Source: Cyclobacteriaceae bacterium (GTDB taxonomy: Bacteria > Bacteroidota > Bacteroidia > Cytophagales > Cyclobacteriaceae). From it: DNA of 64,000 nt. A model generated the notes under the pieces. That model was given only the letters and a program-made list of their open reading frames with translations. It was not told where the DNA came from and made no database searches. Below are positions 53,353 through 61,713 of this stretch, one piece after another. Each line of letters starts with the position of its first letter. The first letter of the stretch is position 1. The stretch lies in contig CP075525.1 of assembly GCA_025808415.1 (NCBI GenBank), positions 3,581,501 to 3,645,500 on the forward strand, in the 5' to 3' direction. Position numbers and translations under genes: made by a program.

Positions 53353-54048
53353 TTATCTACACGCTACCCCATCAACATAATTAACGATCACGTCCAACTT
53401 CGGTGCCGTATCGCTTCCGAGAAAGTCTTTTATATCCGATAGCTTGATGGTGCTTTTGTAGGCCTCCAAAAAAGGAATGGAAAGCGGTGTGTATGACCAA
53501 TGCCAGCGTTCTTCCTCATAGCCGGTACGGCCGTTTACTTTGGAGGTGTAGGGCTGACAAAATCCATACTCATGCGCATGGGCTTTGAGCCATTCATAAA
53601 TTTTTAATCCCTCTCCGGAATCAAAGTATTCGTTGTTCAGATCATTTAAGTCCATATCCGTTCCCCAGTGATGGCGCGAGGTGCCCGGCATGGAGGAAAA
53701 CAATAAAATCTTTTTGGCACGATCGGCTTCATTTTTAATGGATGCTTCCGCCATCCACTTTCTTTCCCAGATGGCTTTCTGCTGAAAGTAATTGCGTGTA
53801 GCCGAAATAATGGTCAGCTTGACGCCATCTTCTTTTGCCGCTTCGGCCATGCGGATAAATGCTTCGTAGGTTTCCTTGCGCAGATATGCCCCTTTGGCGG
53901 AGCCGCCTGTATGTTGGTCATCCAATCGTACAAACCGGGCATCCTGGTCAGGGTTGAATTTTCCTAACAGATAATTCTTGTCAACATCCTGGGCGGTAAC
54001 TATGGCACTTAAAAAACTAAAACAAAATAGAATTAAACCGGGCTTCAT
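53353..54048 (-). CDS. M15-family D-alanyl-D-alanine carboxypeptidase
   Basis: 231 residues with a signal peptide (LILFCFSFLSAIVTAQ, ~4-19). Zinc-site motifs of the VanY/LAS type: SRHHWGTDMDLND (SxHxxGxDxD, ~121) and EERWHWSY (~183). It would trim D-Ala from peptidoglycan stems in the periplasm. The gene is in the same direction as the aromatic operon but 61 bases beyond it and has no functional link to it. Confidence 0.88.
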   Translation of the reverse strand: MKPGLILFCFSFLSAIVTAQDVDKNYLLGKFNPDQDARFVRLDDQHTGGSAKGAYLRKETYEAFIRMAEAAKEDGVKLTIISATRNYFQQKAIWERKWMAEASIKNEADRAKKILLFSSMPGTSRHHWGTDMDLNDLNNEYFDSGEGLKIYEWLKAHAHEYGFCQPYTSKVNGRTGYEEERWHWSYTPLSIPFLEAYKSTIKLSDIKDFLGSDTAPKLDVIVNYVDGVACR

Positions 54049-54109
54049 AGGCTTGTTTCGTTACAAAAAAGAAGCCTAAAGCTAAAACTTTACCCCAAAA
54101 CCTGAAAAC

Positions 54110-55213
54110 CTACACCTTCACATCCGCCTTATTCATAATCTTCGTTTGAACCTGTATCGACTCCTGGTGAACGAGTTTTAGCATTTCCCTCGAAAACTCT
54201 TCGCTCAAGCCCATGGCCAGACCAAGCGCAACGCGTGTGTGGATAATTTCTTCCCACCGGTTTACCTGCAAAATGGTAACCTGGTTTTCCTTTTTAAACT
54301 GCCCGATCTTTTCAGAGATTTTCATGCGGGCCGCAAACTTCTGCATGATTTCATCATCCAACTGATCAATCTGCTCACGGAAAACACTCAGTGCATCCTT
54401 TACTTTCTTATCATCAGGCGAAGGCGTGCGCACCACCAATCCACTCACAATTTTAGTCAGTACGGCCGGAGTTACCTGTTGTTTTGCGTCACTCCATGCC
54501 GCATCAGGATTGATATGGCTTTCAATCATCAATCCGGCCATATCCAGATCAAGCGCTTTTTGCGCAATAAACGGAATCAACTCGCGCGTGCCGCAAATGT
54601 GGCTGGGGTCGCAAAGAATATCCAGCTCCGGTATTCGTGTTTTTAGCTCAATGGCCAGGTCCCACATGGGTGCATTGCGAAAAGGGCCCTTTTCAAAAGA
54701 AGAAAAACCACGGTGTATGGCAGCCAACTTGGTGATGCCTGCTTTGTTCAAACGTTCAAGCGCACCAATCCATAATTCAAGGTCGGGGTTAACAGGATTC
54801 TTGACCAGCACAGGCACATCCACACCTTTTAGCGCATCGGCAATTTCCTGAACTGAAAATGGATTCACGGTTGATCGGGCACCTACCCACAGTATATCAA
54901 CGCCAAGTTTCAAACATGCTTCTACATGTGCAGCATTCGCCACTTCGGTTGCTACGGGCAAACCGGTCTCCTTCTTCGCTTGTATGAGCCAGTTTAAACC
55001 CTCCAACCCCATGCCTTCAAACTGGCCGGGGCGTGTACGGGGTTTCCAGATCCCTGCGCGCAATACATGTACATTGCCTGTAGCCGCTAATTGTTTTGCC
55101 GTGGTAATAACCTGTTGTTCGGTTTCTGCACTGCATGGTCCGCTGATGATTAATGGGCGATTGGTGGTGGGTGCCCAGCTGCTTATTGGTTCAAGTTGTA
55201 ATTCCTTTTTCAT
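54110..55213 (-). CDS. DAHP synthase / chorismate mutase fusion
   Basis: 367 residues. Residues ~10-265 are a type I-beta (KDPG-like) DAHP synthase: IISGPCSAE (~25), RAGIWKPRTRPGQFEGMG, PVATEVANAAHVEACLKLGVDILWVGARS, CDPSHICG. Residues ~275-367 are an AroQ-type chorismate mutase (VFREQIDQLDDEIMQKFAARM, ISEKIGQFKKENQ, ILQVNRWEEII). One protein thus makes the first product of the shikimate pathway and turns its end product chorismate to prephenate. Such fusions are known from Bacteroidota. Last gene of the aromatic operon, 5 bases after tyrA. Confidence 0.93.
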   Translation of the reverse strand: MKKELQLEPISSWAPTTNRPLIISGPCSAETEQQVITTAKQLAATGNVHVLRAGIWKPRTRPGQFEGMGLEGLNWLIQAKKETGLPVATEVANAAHVEACLKLGVDILWVGARSTVNPFSVQEIADALKGVDVPVLVKNPVNPDLELWIGALERLNKAGITKLAAIHRGFSSFEKGPFRNAPMWDLAIELKTRIPELDILCDPSHICGTRELIPFIAQKALDLDMAGLMIESHINPDAAWSDAKQQVTPAVLTKIVSGLVVRTPSPDDKKVKDALSVFREQIDQLDDEIMQKFAARMKISEKIGQFKKENQVTILQVNRWEEIIHTRVALGLAMGLSEEFSREMLKLVHQESIQVQTKIMNKADVKV

Positions 55214-55218
55214 AATTC

Positions 55219-56133
55219 TTAAATCGTGTTTGAGGTTTGTGTTGCTTTATGTGTTCCGTTTAAGTTTTTCTCCTGAGTTGGGTTTTCAAAACCATCCAGT
55301 ATTCTCCTGATATGGTTTGCTTCCGTCATTATCCTGCTAAGTTCTTTGGTGTCGCGTTTCATCAGGTGGTATTGAAACCGTTGAAGATGAATAATATATT
55401 CCTGTAGCGCCTGGCTCAGGTATTCCATGTTCTGTTCAAAAATAGGTGCCCACATAGCGGGGGAACTCTTGGCAAGGCGTACAGTAGAAGCAAAGCCACT
55501 ACCGGCCAGGGTAAAAATATTTTTTTCGTCCTTTTCAATATCCAAAACAGTTTGGCCTAATAAAAAAGAACTGACATGCGACAAGTGCGAAACGTACGCA
55601 ACATGTTTATCATGTTCTTCAGGTTGCATGTAAATAACATTCATCTCCAGCGCAGCAAAAACTTTTTGTGCCACACCAAGGGCATATACGGAAGACCGTT
55701 CATGATCACAAACAATGGTTGTCTTCTTGCCGAACAATCCTGAAAAGGCTGCATCAGGACCGGAGTTTTCTGTTCCGGCAATCGGGTGGGCGGCCACAAA
55801 CTGCGAACGCTTGCTATGGTTAGCTATCGATTTACAAATTTGCGCTTTGGTTGAACCTACATCCATAACCACAGTTTTTGCTTTTACGCTATCCAAAACA
55901 GAAGGCAGCAAGGCCACCAGGGCATTTACCGGTATGGTAAGAATAATTAAGTCGGCTAAAGCAAAGGCCACATCCTCTTGTTCGATTCTATCAACCAAGC
56001 CGCGATCCAGTGCACGTTGCGCATGATGGGGATTTAAATCAACACCAATTAATTCGGTAGCAAATCCTGTTTTACGAAGATCAATTGCCATGGATCCACC
56101 GATCAATCCTAAACCAACTATCGTTACTTTCAT
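55219..56133 (-). CDS. tyrA: Prephenate dehydrogenase
   Basis: 304 residues. A Rossmann N-terminus VTIVGLGLIGGSMAIDLRKTG (~3-23) and the helical C-terminal dimer domain; conserved HPIAGTENSGPDAAF (~114) and YVSHLSHVSSFLLGQ (~180, substrate histidines). It converts prephenate to 4-hydroxyphenylpyruvate for tyrosine. The Asp in IGVDLN after the nucleotide fold favours NAD. No ACT domain at the C-terminus. Its ATG overlaps the aminotransferase stop by 4 bases. Confidence 0.94.
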   Translation of the reverse strand: MKVTIVGLGLIGGSMAIDLRKTGFATELIGVDLNPHHAQRALDRGLVDRIEQEDVAFALADLIILTIPVNALVALLPSVLDSVKAKTVVMDVGSTKAQICKSIANHSKRSQFVAAHPIAGTENSGPDAAFSGLFGKKTTIVCDHERSSVYALGVAQKVFAALEMNVIYMQPEEHDKHVAYVSHLSHVSSFLLGQTVLDIEKDEKNIFTLAGSGFASTVRLAKSSPAMWAPIFEQNMEYLSQALQEYIIHLQRFQYHLMKRDTKELSRIMTEANHIRRILDGFENPTQEKNLNGTHKATQTSNTI

Positions 56134-57323
56134 GCAGCTATCGATTTAGAATTTATTGCTACAGAAGCTTTCCACCTGGCAATACGCTGATGTGCTTCTT
56201 TAAATTTTTCTTCTTTTGCGCAAAGTGAAATTCGTATGTAGCGTTTACCCGCATCGCCAAAAACAAAACCCGGGGTGATGAACACTTTGGCTTCGTATAA
56301 AATTTTATCGATAAACGCACCAACATCGCTAACACTGTCAGGAACTTTTGCCCACAAAAATAAACCAGACTGGTTAGGTGAAAATGAGCAGTCCAAAGTT
56401 TGCAGAATAGCATGTGCCAGCTTCCTTCTTTCTGAATAAACAGTATTCAATTCCATAAACCAATCTTCGCCTTGCTTCAAGGCTTCAACGGCAGCATGTT
56501 GCAGGCTGAGAAACATTCCGGAATCCATATTGCTGCGTACACGAAGCACCGCATCAATGTATTCCTTCTTTCCGGCAACCCAGCCCAAACGCCAACCGGC
56601 CATATTATGCGATTTGCTTAACGAGTTCAGCTCAAGCGCTACTTCTTCTGCGCCATCAATGGAAAGTAAGCTCAGCGGATGATTATTCAGGATTAAACTG
56701 TATGGGTTATCATTCACGATCAAAAAATTATGTTGATGTGCCAGCGCCACGAGTCTTTCAAGTTCCGCCTGTGAGGCAATCCTGCCCGTAGGCATGTGCG
56801 GAAAATTCACCCACATAATTTTAACCTTTGAAAGGTCCTGTCTGCTCAGTTCATCAAAATCAATACCCCAATCAAGATTTTCTTTAAGTGTATAGGTTTT
56901 CGCCTTTGCCCCCACCAGGTTGGTTACGGAGGCATACGTAGGATAACCCGGGTCTGGAATAAGTACTTCATCTTCTTCATTCAGGAAGGCCATGCTGATG
57001 TGAAGTATACCCTCCTTCGAACCCATCAGGGGAAGGATCATTGTTTCGGGGTTGATTGCCGTGTTGTAAATCCGGGAATAAAATTCTGCTATGGCTTTAC
57101 GCAGATCGGGAATCCCCTTATAATTCTGGTAACCATGATGGGCAGGATTTTGCGCGGAGTTCATCAATGCATCAATGGCGCTTTGTGCAGGTGCTAAATC
57201 CGGACTTCCAATTCCCAGGTTGATGATGGGAAAATCAGGAGTATCCAACGCACGCACTTCAGCCAGCTTTTTACTGAAGTAGTATTCCTCAACGTTATTA
57301 ATTCTTCTTGCTGTTGTTATCAT
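56130..57323 (-). CDS. Class I/II PLP aminotransferase, probably aromatic
   Basis: 397 residues. Fold-type I aminotransferase: INLGIGSPDLAP (~34), PDPGYPTYASV (~122), WVNFPHMPTGRIAS (~170, where NPTG is usual; here HMPTG), and the PLP lysine in SLSKSHNMAGWRLGW (~236). Close relatives include DAP and aspartate aminotransferases. Between pheA and tyrA it most likely aminates phenylpyruvate, 4-hydroxyphenylpyruvate or prephenate. The precise substrate is inferred from position only. Confidence 0.85.
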   Translation of the reverse strand: MITTARRINNVEEYYFSKKLAEVRALDTPDFPIINLGIGSPDLAPAQSAIDALMNSAQNPAHHGYQNYKGIPDLRKAIAEFYSRIYNTAINPETMILPLMGSKEGILHISMAFLNEEDEVLIPDPGYPTYASVTNLVGAKAKTYTLKENLDWGIDFDELSRQDLSKVKIMWVNFPHMPTGRIASQAELERLVALAHQHNFLIVNDNPYSLILNNHPLSLLSIDGAEEVALELNSLSKSHNMAGWRLGWVAGKKEYIDAVLRVRSNMDSGMFLSLQHAAVEALKQGEDWFMELNTVYSERRKLAHAILQTLDCSFSPNQSGLFLWAKVPDSVSDVGAFIDKILYEAKVFITPGFVFGDAGKRYIRISLCAKEEKFKEAHQRIARWKASVAINSKSIAA

Positions 57324-57338
57324 GTCACTATTCTTTCA

Positions 57339-58193
57339 CTAGGTGTACTCAATTTTTGCCTTCTTATATTCCCCCAACACATTTAAATTTTTTACCTGAC
57401 GTAAAACCAGTTTCAAGGCATCGTCATAGTTTTTTCTGCGTTTCCATTCCACATCCACATGAATGGAGTATTCATTGGGTTTACCGATTACGGGTATGGA
57501 TTGAATTTTGGTAAGGTTGATTTGATTGCTCTTTAACGTCATTAACGTATCGGCCAGGCTGCCTACTTCGTTGGCCACCTCAAAACTTAAAGAAGCTTTA
57601 TTGGCCTGTTTATTTTCCACAGACTTCCTGCTCAATATCAGAAAGCGAGTAAAATTCTTCTTATGCGTCTCGATTCGCTTTTCAAGAATTTGCAGACCGT
57701 ATTTTTTTGCTGCCAATTCATTGGCAATAGCTCCGGTATTTTTCAATTTCAATTCCTTAACCCGCTTTGCAGAAAGTGCTGTGTCATCGCTTTCGCGGAT
57801 TTCAATACGGTGGCCATTGGAGTTTAAGGCATGAATAAATTCCGTGCACTGACGCAGCGCCATCGGGTGCGATTCTATGCTGGTAATATCCGAAAGCTTT
57901 ACACCGGGCAGGGTAAGCAAATGCATATGAATGGGTAAATACAATTCTCCTATGATGTTGAAATGGTATTGTTGCAGCAAAAAATAGTTTGGCAAAATGC
58001 TGCCGGCAATGGAGTTTTCTATTGCCATCACGGCAAAGTCGGACTTGCCATTGGCCAGTGTTTCACACAGTTGATGAAAGGTAAGGCACTCCACTACTTC
58101 AATCGGCTGATTGAACCAGGTTTGCGCGGCCACTTCATGAAAGCTGGCGGTCAAACCTTGAATCGCTACTCTTAACTTCTTTCGCTTTGCCAT
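57339..58193 (-). CDS. pheA: Prephenate dehydratase
   Basis: 284 residues from the ATG at 58193; a longer in-frame start would run into the attenuator terminator. Monofunctional: no chorismate mutase domain, which is instead on the DAHP synthase. Catalytic motifs VAIQGLTASFHEVAA (GxxGSF-like, ~8), SDFAVMAIENSIAGSI (~56) and NFTRFLIL (TRF, ~183). A C-terminal ACT domain (~200-280) should bind phenylalanine, but its usual ESRP motif reads QSIP (KIQSIPV). First structural gene behind the pheL attenuator. Confidence 0.93.
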   Translation of the reverse strand: MAKRKKLRVAIQGLTASFHEVAAQTWFNQPIEVVECLTFHQLCETLANGKSDFAVMAIENSIAGSILPNYFLLQQYHFNIIGELYLPIHMHLLTLPGVKLSDITSIESHPMALRQCTEFIHALNSNGHRIEIRESDDTALSAKRVKELKLKNTGAIANELAAKKYGLQILEKRIETHKKNFTRFLILSRKSVENKQANKASLSFEVANEVGSLADTLMTLKSNQINLTKIQSIPVIGKPNEYSIHVDVEWKRRKNYDDALKLVLRQVKNLNVLGEYKKAKIEYT

Positions 58194-58207
58194 TTGTTTG
58201 TAGTCAT

Positions 58208-58239
58208 AAAAAAAGTCCCGGCTGTTCACCGGGACTTTT
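58208..58239 (-). terminator. pheL attenuator terminator
   Basis: On the minus strand, a perfect 10-bp stem AAAGTCCCGG / CCGGGACTTT with a 7-nt loop (TGAACAG) is followed by seven U residues. It stands between the leader peptide and pheA. Its 5' arm can alternatively pair with the leader segment TTCCGGGATTT (58298-58288), giving the antiterminator. Confidence 0.88.
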
Positions 58240-58263
58240 CTGAGTTCTCTGTTATCGCTTACT

Positions 58264-58350
58264 TCAACAACATACCGCTACTCGTTCAAATCCCGGAAGG
58301 GCTTTAAAATAGTAGTAGTAAAACCAAAAAAATGCGTTGAAGCTTTTCAT
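58264..58350 (-). CDS. pheL: Aromatic amino acid operon leader peptide
   Basis: A 28-codon reading frame on the minus strand, ATG at 58350, TGA at 58264-58266. Residues 7-15 read Phe-Phe-Trp-Phe-Tyr-Tyr-Tyr-Tyr-Phe, with further Phe at 4 and 21: 6 Phe, 4 Tyr, 1 Trp. Codons 18-22 cover the antiterminator segment, so a ribosome that passes the aromatic run would free the terminator and one that stalls would block it. Follows exactly the plan of ribosome-mediated attenuation, here responding to Phe and Tyr, both products of the operon. Confidence 0.88.
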   Translation of the reverse strand: MKSFNAFFWFYYYYFKALPGFERVAVCC

Positions 58351-58442
58351 CTCTCTAAATCAATGCTCTAATAAAGATGAATTTACAATACCAACAAAAT
58401 TTTTAGAAAATCTTTTTATTACCCTAATAATCGTTAGGCTGA

Positions 58443-58474
58443 GTTGATGGATGTTAAAAGAGGGCGTACTTTTG
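58443..58474 (+). promoter_or_regulatory. Putative promoter of the small lipoprotein gene
   Basis: GTTG (58443-58446), 20-nt spacer, TACTTTTG (58467-58474), an exact -7 box, 20 bases before the ATG at 58494. It is divergent from the pheL leader, whose own promoter I could not identify. Confidence 0.48.
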
Positions 58475-58493
58475 CTGAAAATCTCACAATACC

Positions 58494-58904
58494 ATGAAAA
58501 AACTACTCATCCTAGTTGCTTCCCTGTTTATACTTTCAACCTCATGCAGCCCCAAAAAAACAGAAGAAGACACCAACAAAGTACTTTACAACCAGGTGAT
58601 GGATATCCATGATGAAGTTATGCCCAGCATGGATGAACTCTACAAACTAAAAAAACAATTAACTGAAAAGATTGAAAACTCGCCTGACCTGGTGGAAGAA
58701 AAACGCCAGGAGATCGAACAGACCATTTTACTGATTGATTCCGCAAGTAAAGGCATGATGCGGTGGATGCGCGAGTTCAAGCCTGAGGAATACAAAGAAG
58801 TTGAGCTTACAAAGTACCTGGAATCTGAAATGAAACGTGTACAAACAGTTAAAGAAACCATGCAGGATGCCCTTGTACAAGGCAGGGAAGCAACCAAGGA
58901 ATAG
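58494..58904 (+). CDS. Small coiled-coil lipoprotein, function unknown
   Basis: 136 residues. A lipoprotein signal (KKLLILVASLFILSTSC) with lipobox LSTSC and Cys18. The mature part is highly charged and helical with two coiled-coil stretches (~35-75, MPSMDELYKLKKQLTEKIEN; ~100-130, LTKYLESEMKRVQTVKETMQ). It belongs to a group of short Bacteroidota lipoproteins with no established role. Monocistronic and convergent with folB. Confidence 0.8.
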   Translation: MKKLLILVASLFILSTSCSPKKTEEDTNKVLYNQVMDIHDEVMPSMDELYKLKKQLTEKIENSPDLVEEKRQEIEQTILLIDSASKGMMRWMREFKPEEYKEVELTKYLESEMKRVQTVKETMQDALVQGREATKE

Positions 58905-58921
58905 ATAACCAGCAAAAGCCC

Positions 58922-59281
58922 TTACCGTTTTTTATAAATCTCCACCGTAGCACGTTTGCACTTACCTCCTATGGGCGGATTAATTTTAGAAATTTTCAAT
59001 TCTACGGCTTGTACCACCGGCAATTCACGGAAGATGCAGTCGATTATCTGGCCTGCCACGGTTTCCAGAAGTTTGGACGGTTTCTCCATTTCATCTTTAA
59101 TGATCCTGAAAAGCGCTTCATAGTTTACCGTGCCTGACAAATCATCCTGAAATGCATCTGCTGTAAAATCTGTTTCAACGGCTACATCTACCTCAAACCA
59201 GTTACCGGATTCACGCTCATGCGGGTACACACCATGAAAGGCGTGGAACTCAAGACCTTCAAGCGCAACACGACCGGTCAT
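58922..59281 (-). CDS. folB: Dihydroneopterin aldolase
   Basis: 119 residues, the normal FolB length. It splits 7,8-dihydroneopterin to the hydroxymethylpterin of the folate pathway. Typical features: ALEGLEFHAFHGVYPHERESGNWFEVD (~6-32, with the substrate-binding Glu), a central LLETVAGQIIDCIF, and the catalytic Lys in GGKCKRATVEI (~108). Starts in an ATGA overlap with the DivIVA-like gene. Confidence 0.93.
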   Translation of the reverse strand: MTGRVALEGLEFHAFHGVYPHERESGNWFEVDVAVETDFTADAFQDDLSGTVNYEALFRIIKDEMEKPSKLLETVAGQIIDCIFRELPVVQAVELKISKINPPIGGKCKRATVEIYKKR

Positions 59282-60042
59282 CCAATCTCGTCAAAAAAGG
59301 AAGTTATTTTTCTTGGCTGGGCTTCAACCATTACAATTTCCTGCTCCACTAAAATGGCAGCCGGTTGTGGTTCAGGGACCGGCTCAGGAACCACAATTTT
59401 CTTTGGCTCTTCTTTCTTAGGTTCTTCAGGTTTTGAGAATAGTGGAGCGTTGTCGGCATTCGGGAACACCGCCTTTTTCACTTCCATGCGGGCCTGTGAG
59501 AAATGCTTATCGGCATCGAAACCCTTTTGGTTATTTTGGATTCGTTCAACACGCTCAATACTATCCTGCGAAATCCGCTTAAGTTCTTGTAATAAATCAT
59601 CGCGGGTAGACTCAAGTTTTTTATAATTCTCAACCATGCCGCGAAGACGCTCCTCCATCTCGGCCAGCACTTGCCTGGCACGTTGTTCAGCCTCATCAAT
59701 GGTATTACCGGCCATCATTTTGGCTTCATTTAACATGGCTTCTGCTTTTAACTGCGATTCACGCAAATGCAAATCGGCTGCCTGCCTCGCCTGTTCAATA
59801 ACATGGGCACCGGTGTCTTCTGCTGTTTTTAGGGTTTTATACAACGAGCTTTCTACCTCGCGTAATTTGTTCACTTCCCTTTCTGCTGCTTCAAGTTTAA
59901 TGCGCAATTCCTTTCCTTCATCCACCAATCGCTCCCATTCCGAGGAAAGGGTTAGTAAAAAAGCATTCACTTCGTCCTTATCGTATCCACGAAAATGCTT
60001 CTCGAAGGTTTTTTGCCGGATTTCAAGCGGTGTAATTTTCAT
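59278..60042 (-). CDS. DivIVA-domain coiled-coil protein
   Basis: 254 residues. The N-terminal DivIVA motif (ITPLEIRQKTFEKHFRGYDKDEVNAFL, ~3-29) includes the Phe-Arg-Gly-Tyr turn. Long coiled coils follow (~30-160). A proline/glutamate-rich linker (PEEPKKEEPKKIVVPEPVPEPQ, ~205-226) leads to a short conserved-looking end (RKITSFFDEIG). DivIVA proteins sense curved membrane and organise poles or septa, best known in Gram-positives. The role in this phylum is open. Overlaps folB by 4 bases. Confidence 0.87.
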   Translation of the reverse strand: MKITPLEIRQKTFEKHFRGYDKDEVNAFLLTLSSEWERLVDEGKELRIKLEAAEREVNKLREVESSLYKTLKTAEDTGAHVIEQARQAADLHLRESQLKAEAMLNEAKMMAGNTIDEAEQRARQVLAEMEERLRGMVENYKKLESTRDDLLQELKRISQDSIERVERIQNNQKGFDADKHFSQARMEVKKAVFPNADNAPLFSKPEEPKKEEPKKIVVPEPVPEPQPAAILVEQEIVMVEAQPRKITSFFDEIG

Positions 60043-60084
60043 TGTACTACGGGTTAAGTTTAAAAAATTGGAGCCGATAAAAAA

Positions 60085-61017
60085 TCAGGTATCAAGGCTC
60101 TGGCTATTAAATTCAATACTCCATACGGACATGGTACGGTCATCGCTGGCGCTCACCAATTGCCCATGGTGGTGCGTCCACAGAAGCTTATTTACCGAGG
60201 TACCATGGCCGGCATGCCGGCCCTTATCGATCACTTTCAACAACCTCAGTTCCTGTAAGTCCCACACCTTTATGGACTTATCCATGCTACAAGTTACGAA
60301 ATGTTTGGAATCGGGGCTAAAATCGATATGATTTATTGCATACATATGGGCTACCACCTCCGTAGCGGGGAGGTATCCGGCATGTACATCCCACAATTTT
60401 AGGCGAGCGTCACGCGACCCACTCATCAAAAAATTGCCATCCGGAGTGTAACGAAGTGTAAATACCGAATTGGTGTGTGCTACCCATTGCTGCTTTAACG
60501 AAAGATCCACCAGGTTAAAAATGCGGATAGAGCAATCGCTATACCCCACTGCAAGCTCGGCCGAGGCCGGGTTTATGGCTATGGTCCGGGCACTTTTATC
60601 CGAATGCTTTTGGGTATTGGAAATGGCAAGGTTTTGCAAATCCAGTTCAGTTAAAGAGCCTGCCCCATCAGCAACAAATATCCGATTACCCATCGATTGG
60701 ATATCAAATATGGCTGCCTTGGTCATCTTTAACGAACCACCCGCCTGTTTATTCTTCCAGTCGATAACATGGATACCATCGTAATTGTGGCCCGCCACCA
60801 GCAAGCCTGTAGGCCGATGAACATGCAAAGCATAAACGGAGTGCGGAAGTTTAGCGATCAGTTCACCCTCATCGGGATGCTCCAGGTTCCAGAGCACTAC
60901 CATACCATCACCCGAACCACTAAAAAAAAGGTTATGCCTATCGGCCTGCTGGAGGGTATAGACGGAATCGCGGTGCCCAGTGATGTTGTGTAATCGCTTT
61001 ACGTCAACCTTACTCAT
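60085..61017 (-). CDS. WD40-repeat protein
   Basis: 310 residues from the ATG at 61017; a longer frame upstream lacks homology and overlaps the divergent gene. Seven WD40 blades can be counted, including VVLWNLEHP, IRIFNL, FLMSGSRDARLKLWDV, FVTCSMDKSIKVWDL and LVSASDDRTMSVWSI. A cytoplasmic propeller without a signal peptide, likely a binding platform. Function unknown. 42 bases upstream of the DivIVA-like gene and probably in one unit with it and folB. Confidence 0.87.
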   Translation of the reverse strand: MSKVDVKRLHNITGHRDSVYTLQQADRHNLFFSGSGDGMVVLWNLEHPDEGELIAKLPHSVYALHVHRPTGLLVAGHNYDGIHVIDWKNKQAGGSLKMTKAAIFDIQSMGNRIFVADGAGSLTELDLQNLAISNTQKHSDKSARTIAINPASAELAVGYSDCSIRIFNLVDLSLKQQWVAHTNSVFTLRYTPDGNFLMSGSRDARLKLWDVHAGYLPATEVVAHMYAINHIDFSPDSKHFVTCSMDKSIKVWDLQELRLLKVIDKGRHAGHGTSVNKLLWTHHHGQLVSASDDRTMSVWSIEFNSQSLDT

Positions 61018-61092
61018 CGTATAGATAACTGCTGCAAAGGTGTTAAAGTTTACACAAGTTTGTAGTAAAATTGTTGCATAAACCTTGAAACA

Positions 61093-61710
61093 ATGCCCCT
61101 GATAAAGCAAGAAGTATCGGCTACACGTGCCTGGGGGTTGTGGAAAATCGAGGAGCCTGAAGAACAACTCCGGCTAGCAGCACCGGAAATTATACCACAG
61201 GAAATTAAACACCCGGAAAAAAGACTGGAGTACCTGGCCGTCAGGGCTGTGATCAAAAAATTATTAAATGAATGGGGGATGGGTTTTGAAGGTTTGACAA
61301 AAAACGAACATGGAAAACCGTTTTTAAAAAATTCAAGCTTTTATGTTTCACTCAGCCATTCCTTCCCTTACGTAACAGCCATTGTGGACAAAGAAAAAGA
61401 GGTGGGCATTGACCTGGAGCATAGCAAACCCAAACTTTCAAGAATTGCGCCACGTATGCTGCACCCAACTGAGTATGAGGATGCCGGGAATGACATAACC
61501 AAGTTGTGTATTTATTGGTGTGCCAAAGAGGCCATGTTGAAAGTGTACGGTAAAAAGGACATAATTTTTGCAAAAAACCTGTTGGTAAGCCCGTTTAGCC
61601 TTCAAAAAAGGGGTAATTTAATTGGCCGGATTATTGTCGAGGATAGACAGACAACGCTTACTTTACGCTATCAAATAGCGGACACTTTTGCGATTGTCTA
61701 TAACCTGTAA
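61093..61710 (+). CDS. 4'-phosphopantetheinyl transferase, Sfp type
   Basis: 205 residues. It moves phosphopantetheine from CoA to carrier proteins. Superfamily motifs: VGIDLEHSKPKLSRIAPRMLHPTEY (~112-136, metal Asp and Glu) and CIYWCAKEAMLKVYGK (WxxKEA, ~150). SLSHSFPYVTAIV is the CoA-binding line. It may serve fatty-acid ACP or a biosynthetic carrier protein; no such gene is adjacent. Confidence 0.9.
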   Translation: MPLIKQEVSATRAWGLWKIEEPEEQLRLAAPEIIPQEIKHPEKRLEYLAVRAVIKKLLNEWGMGFEGLTKNEHGKPFLKNSSFYVSLSHSFPYVTAIVDKEKEVGIDLEHSKPKLSRIAPRMLHPTEYEDAGNDITKLCIYWCAKEAMLKVYGKKDIIFAKNLLVSPFSLQKRGNLIGRIIVEDRQTTLTLRYQIADTFAIVYNL

Positions 61711-61713
61711 GTC

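Noticed and set aside
58275..58300. GTTCAAATCCC, like a tRNA T-loop
   Set aside because: The flanks do not pair as a T-stem and no cloverleaf fits. It is part of the pheL leader and antiterminator.
61018..61167. 50-residue N-terminal extension of the WD40 protein
   Set aside because: No conserved sequence; it overlaps the start region of the divergent transferase gene. The ATG at 61017 gives the normal start.
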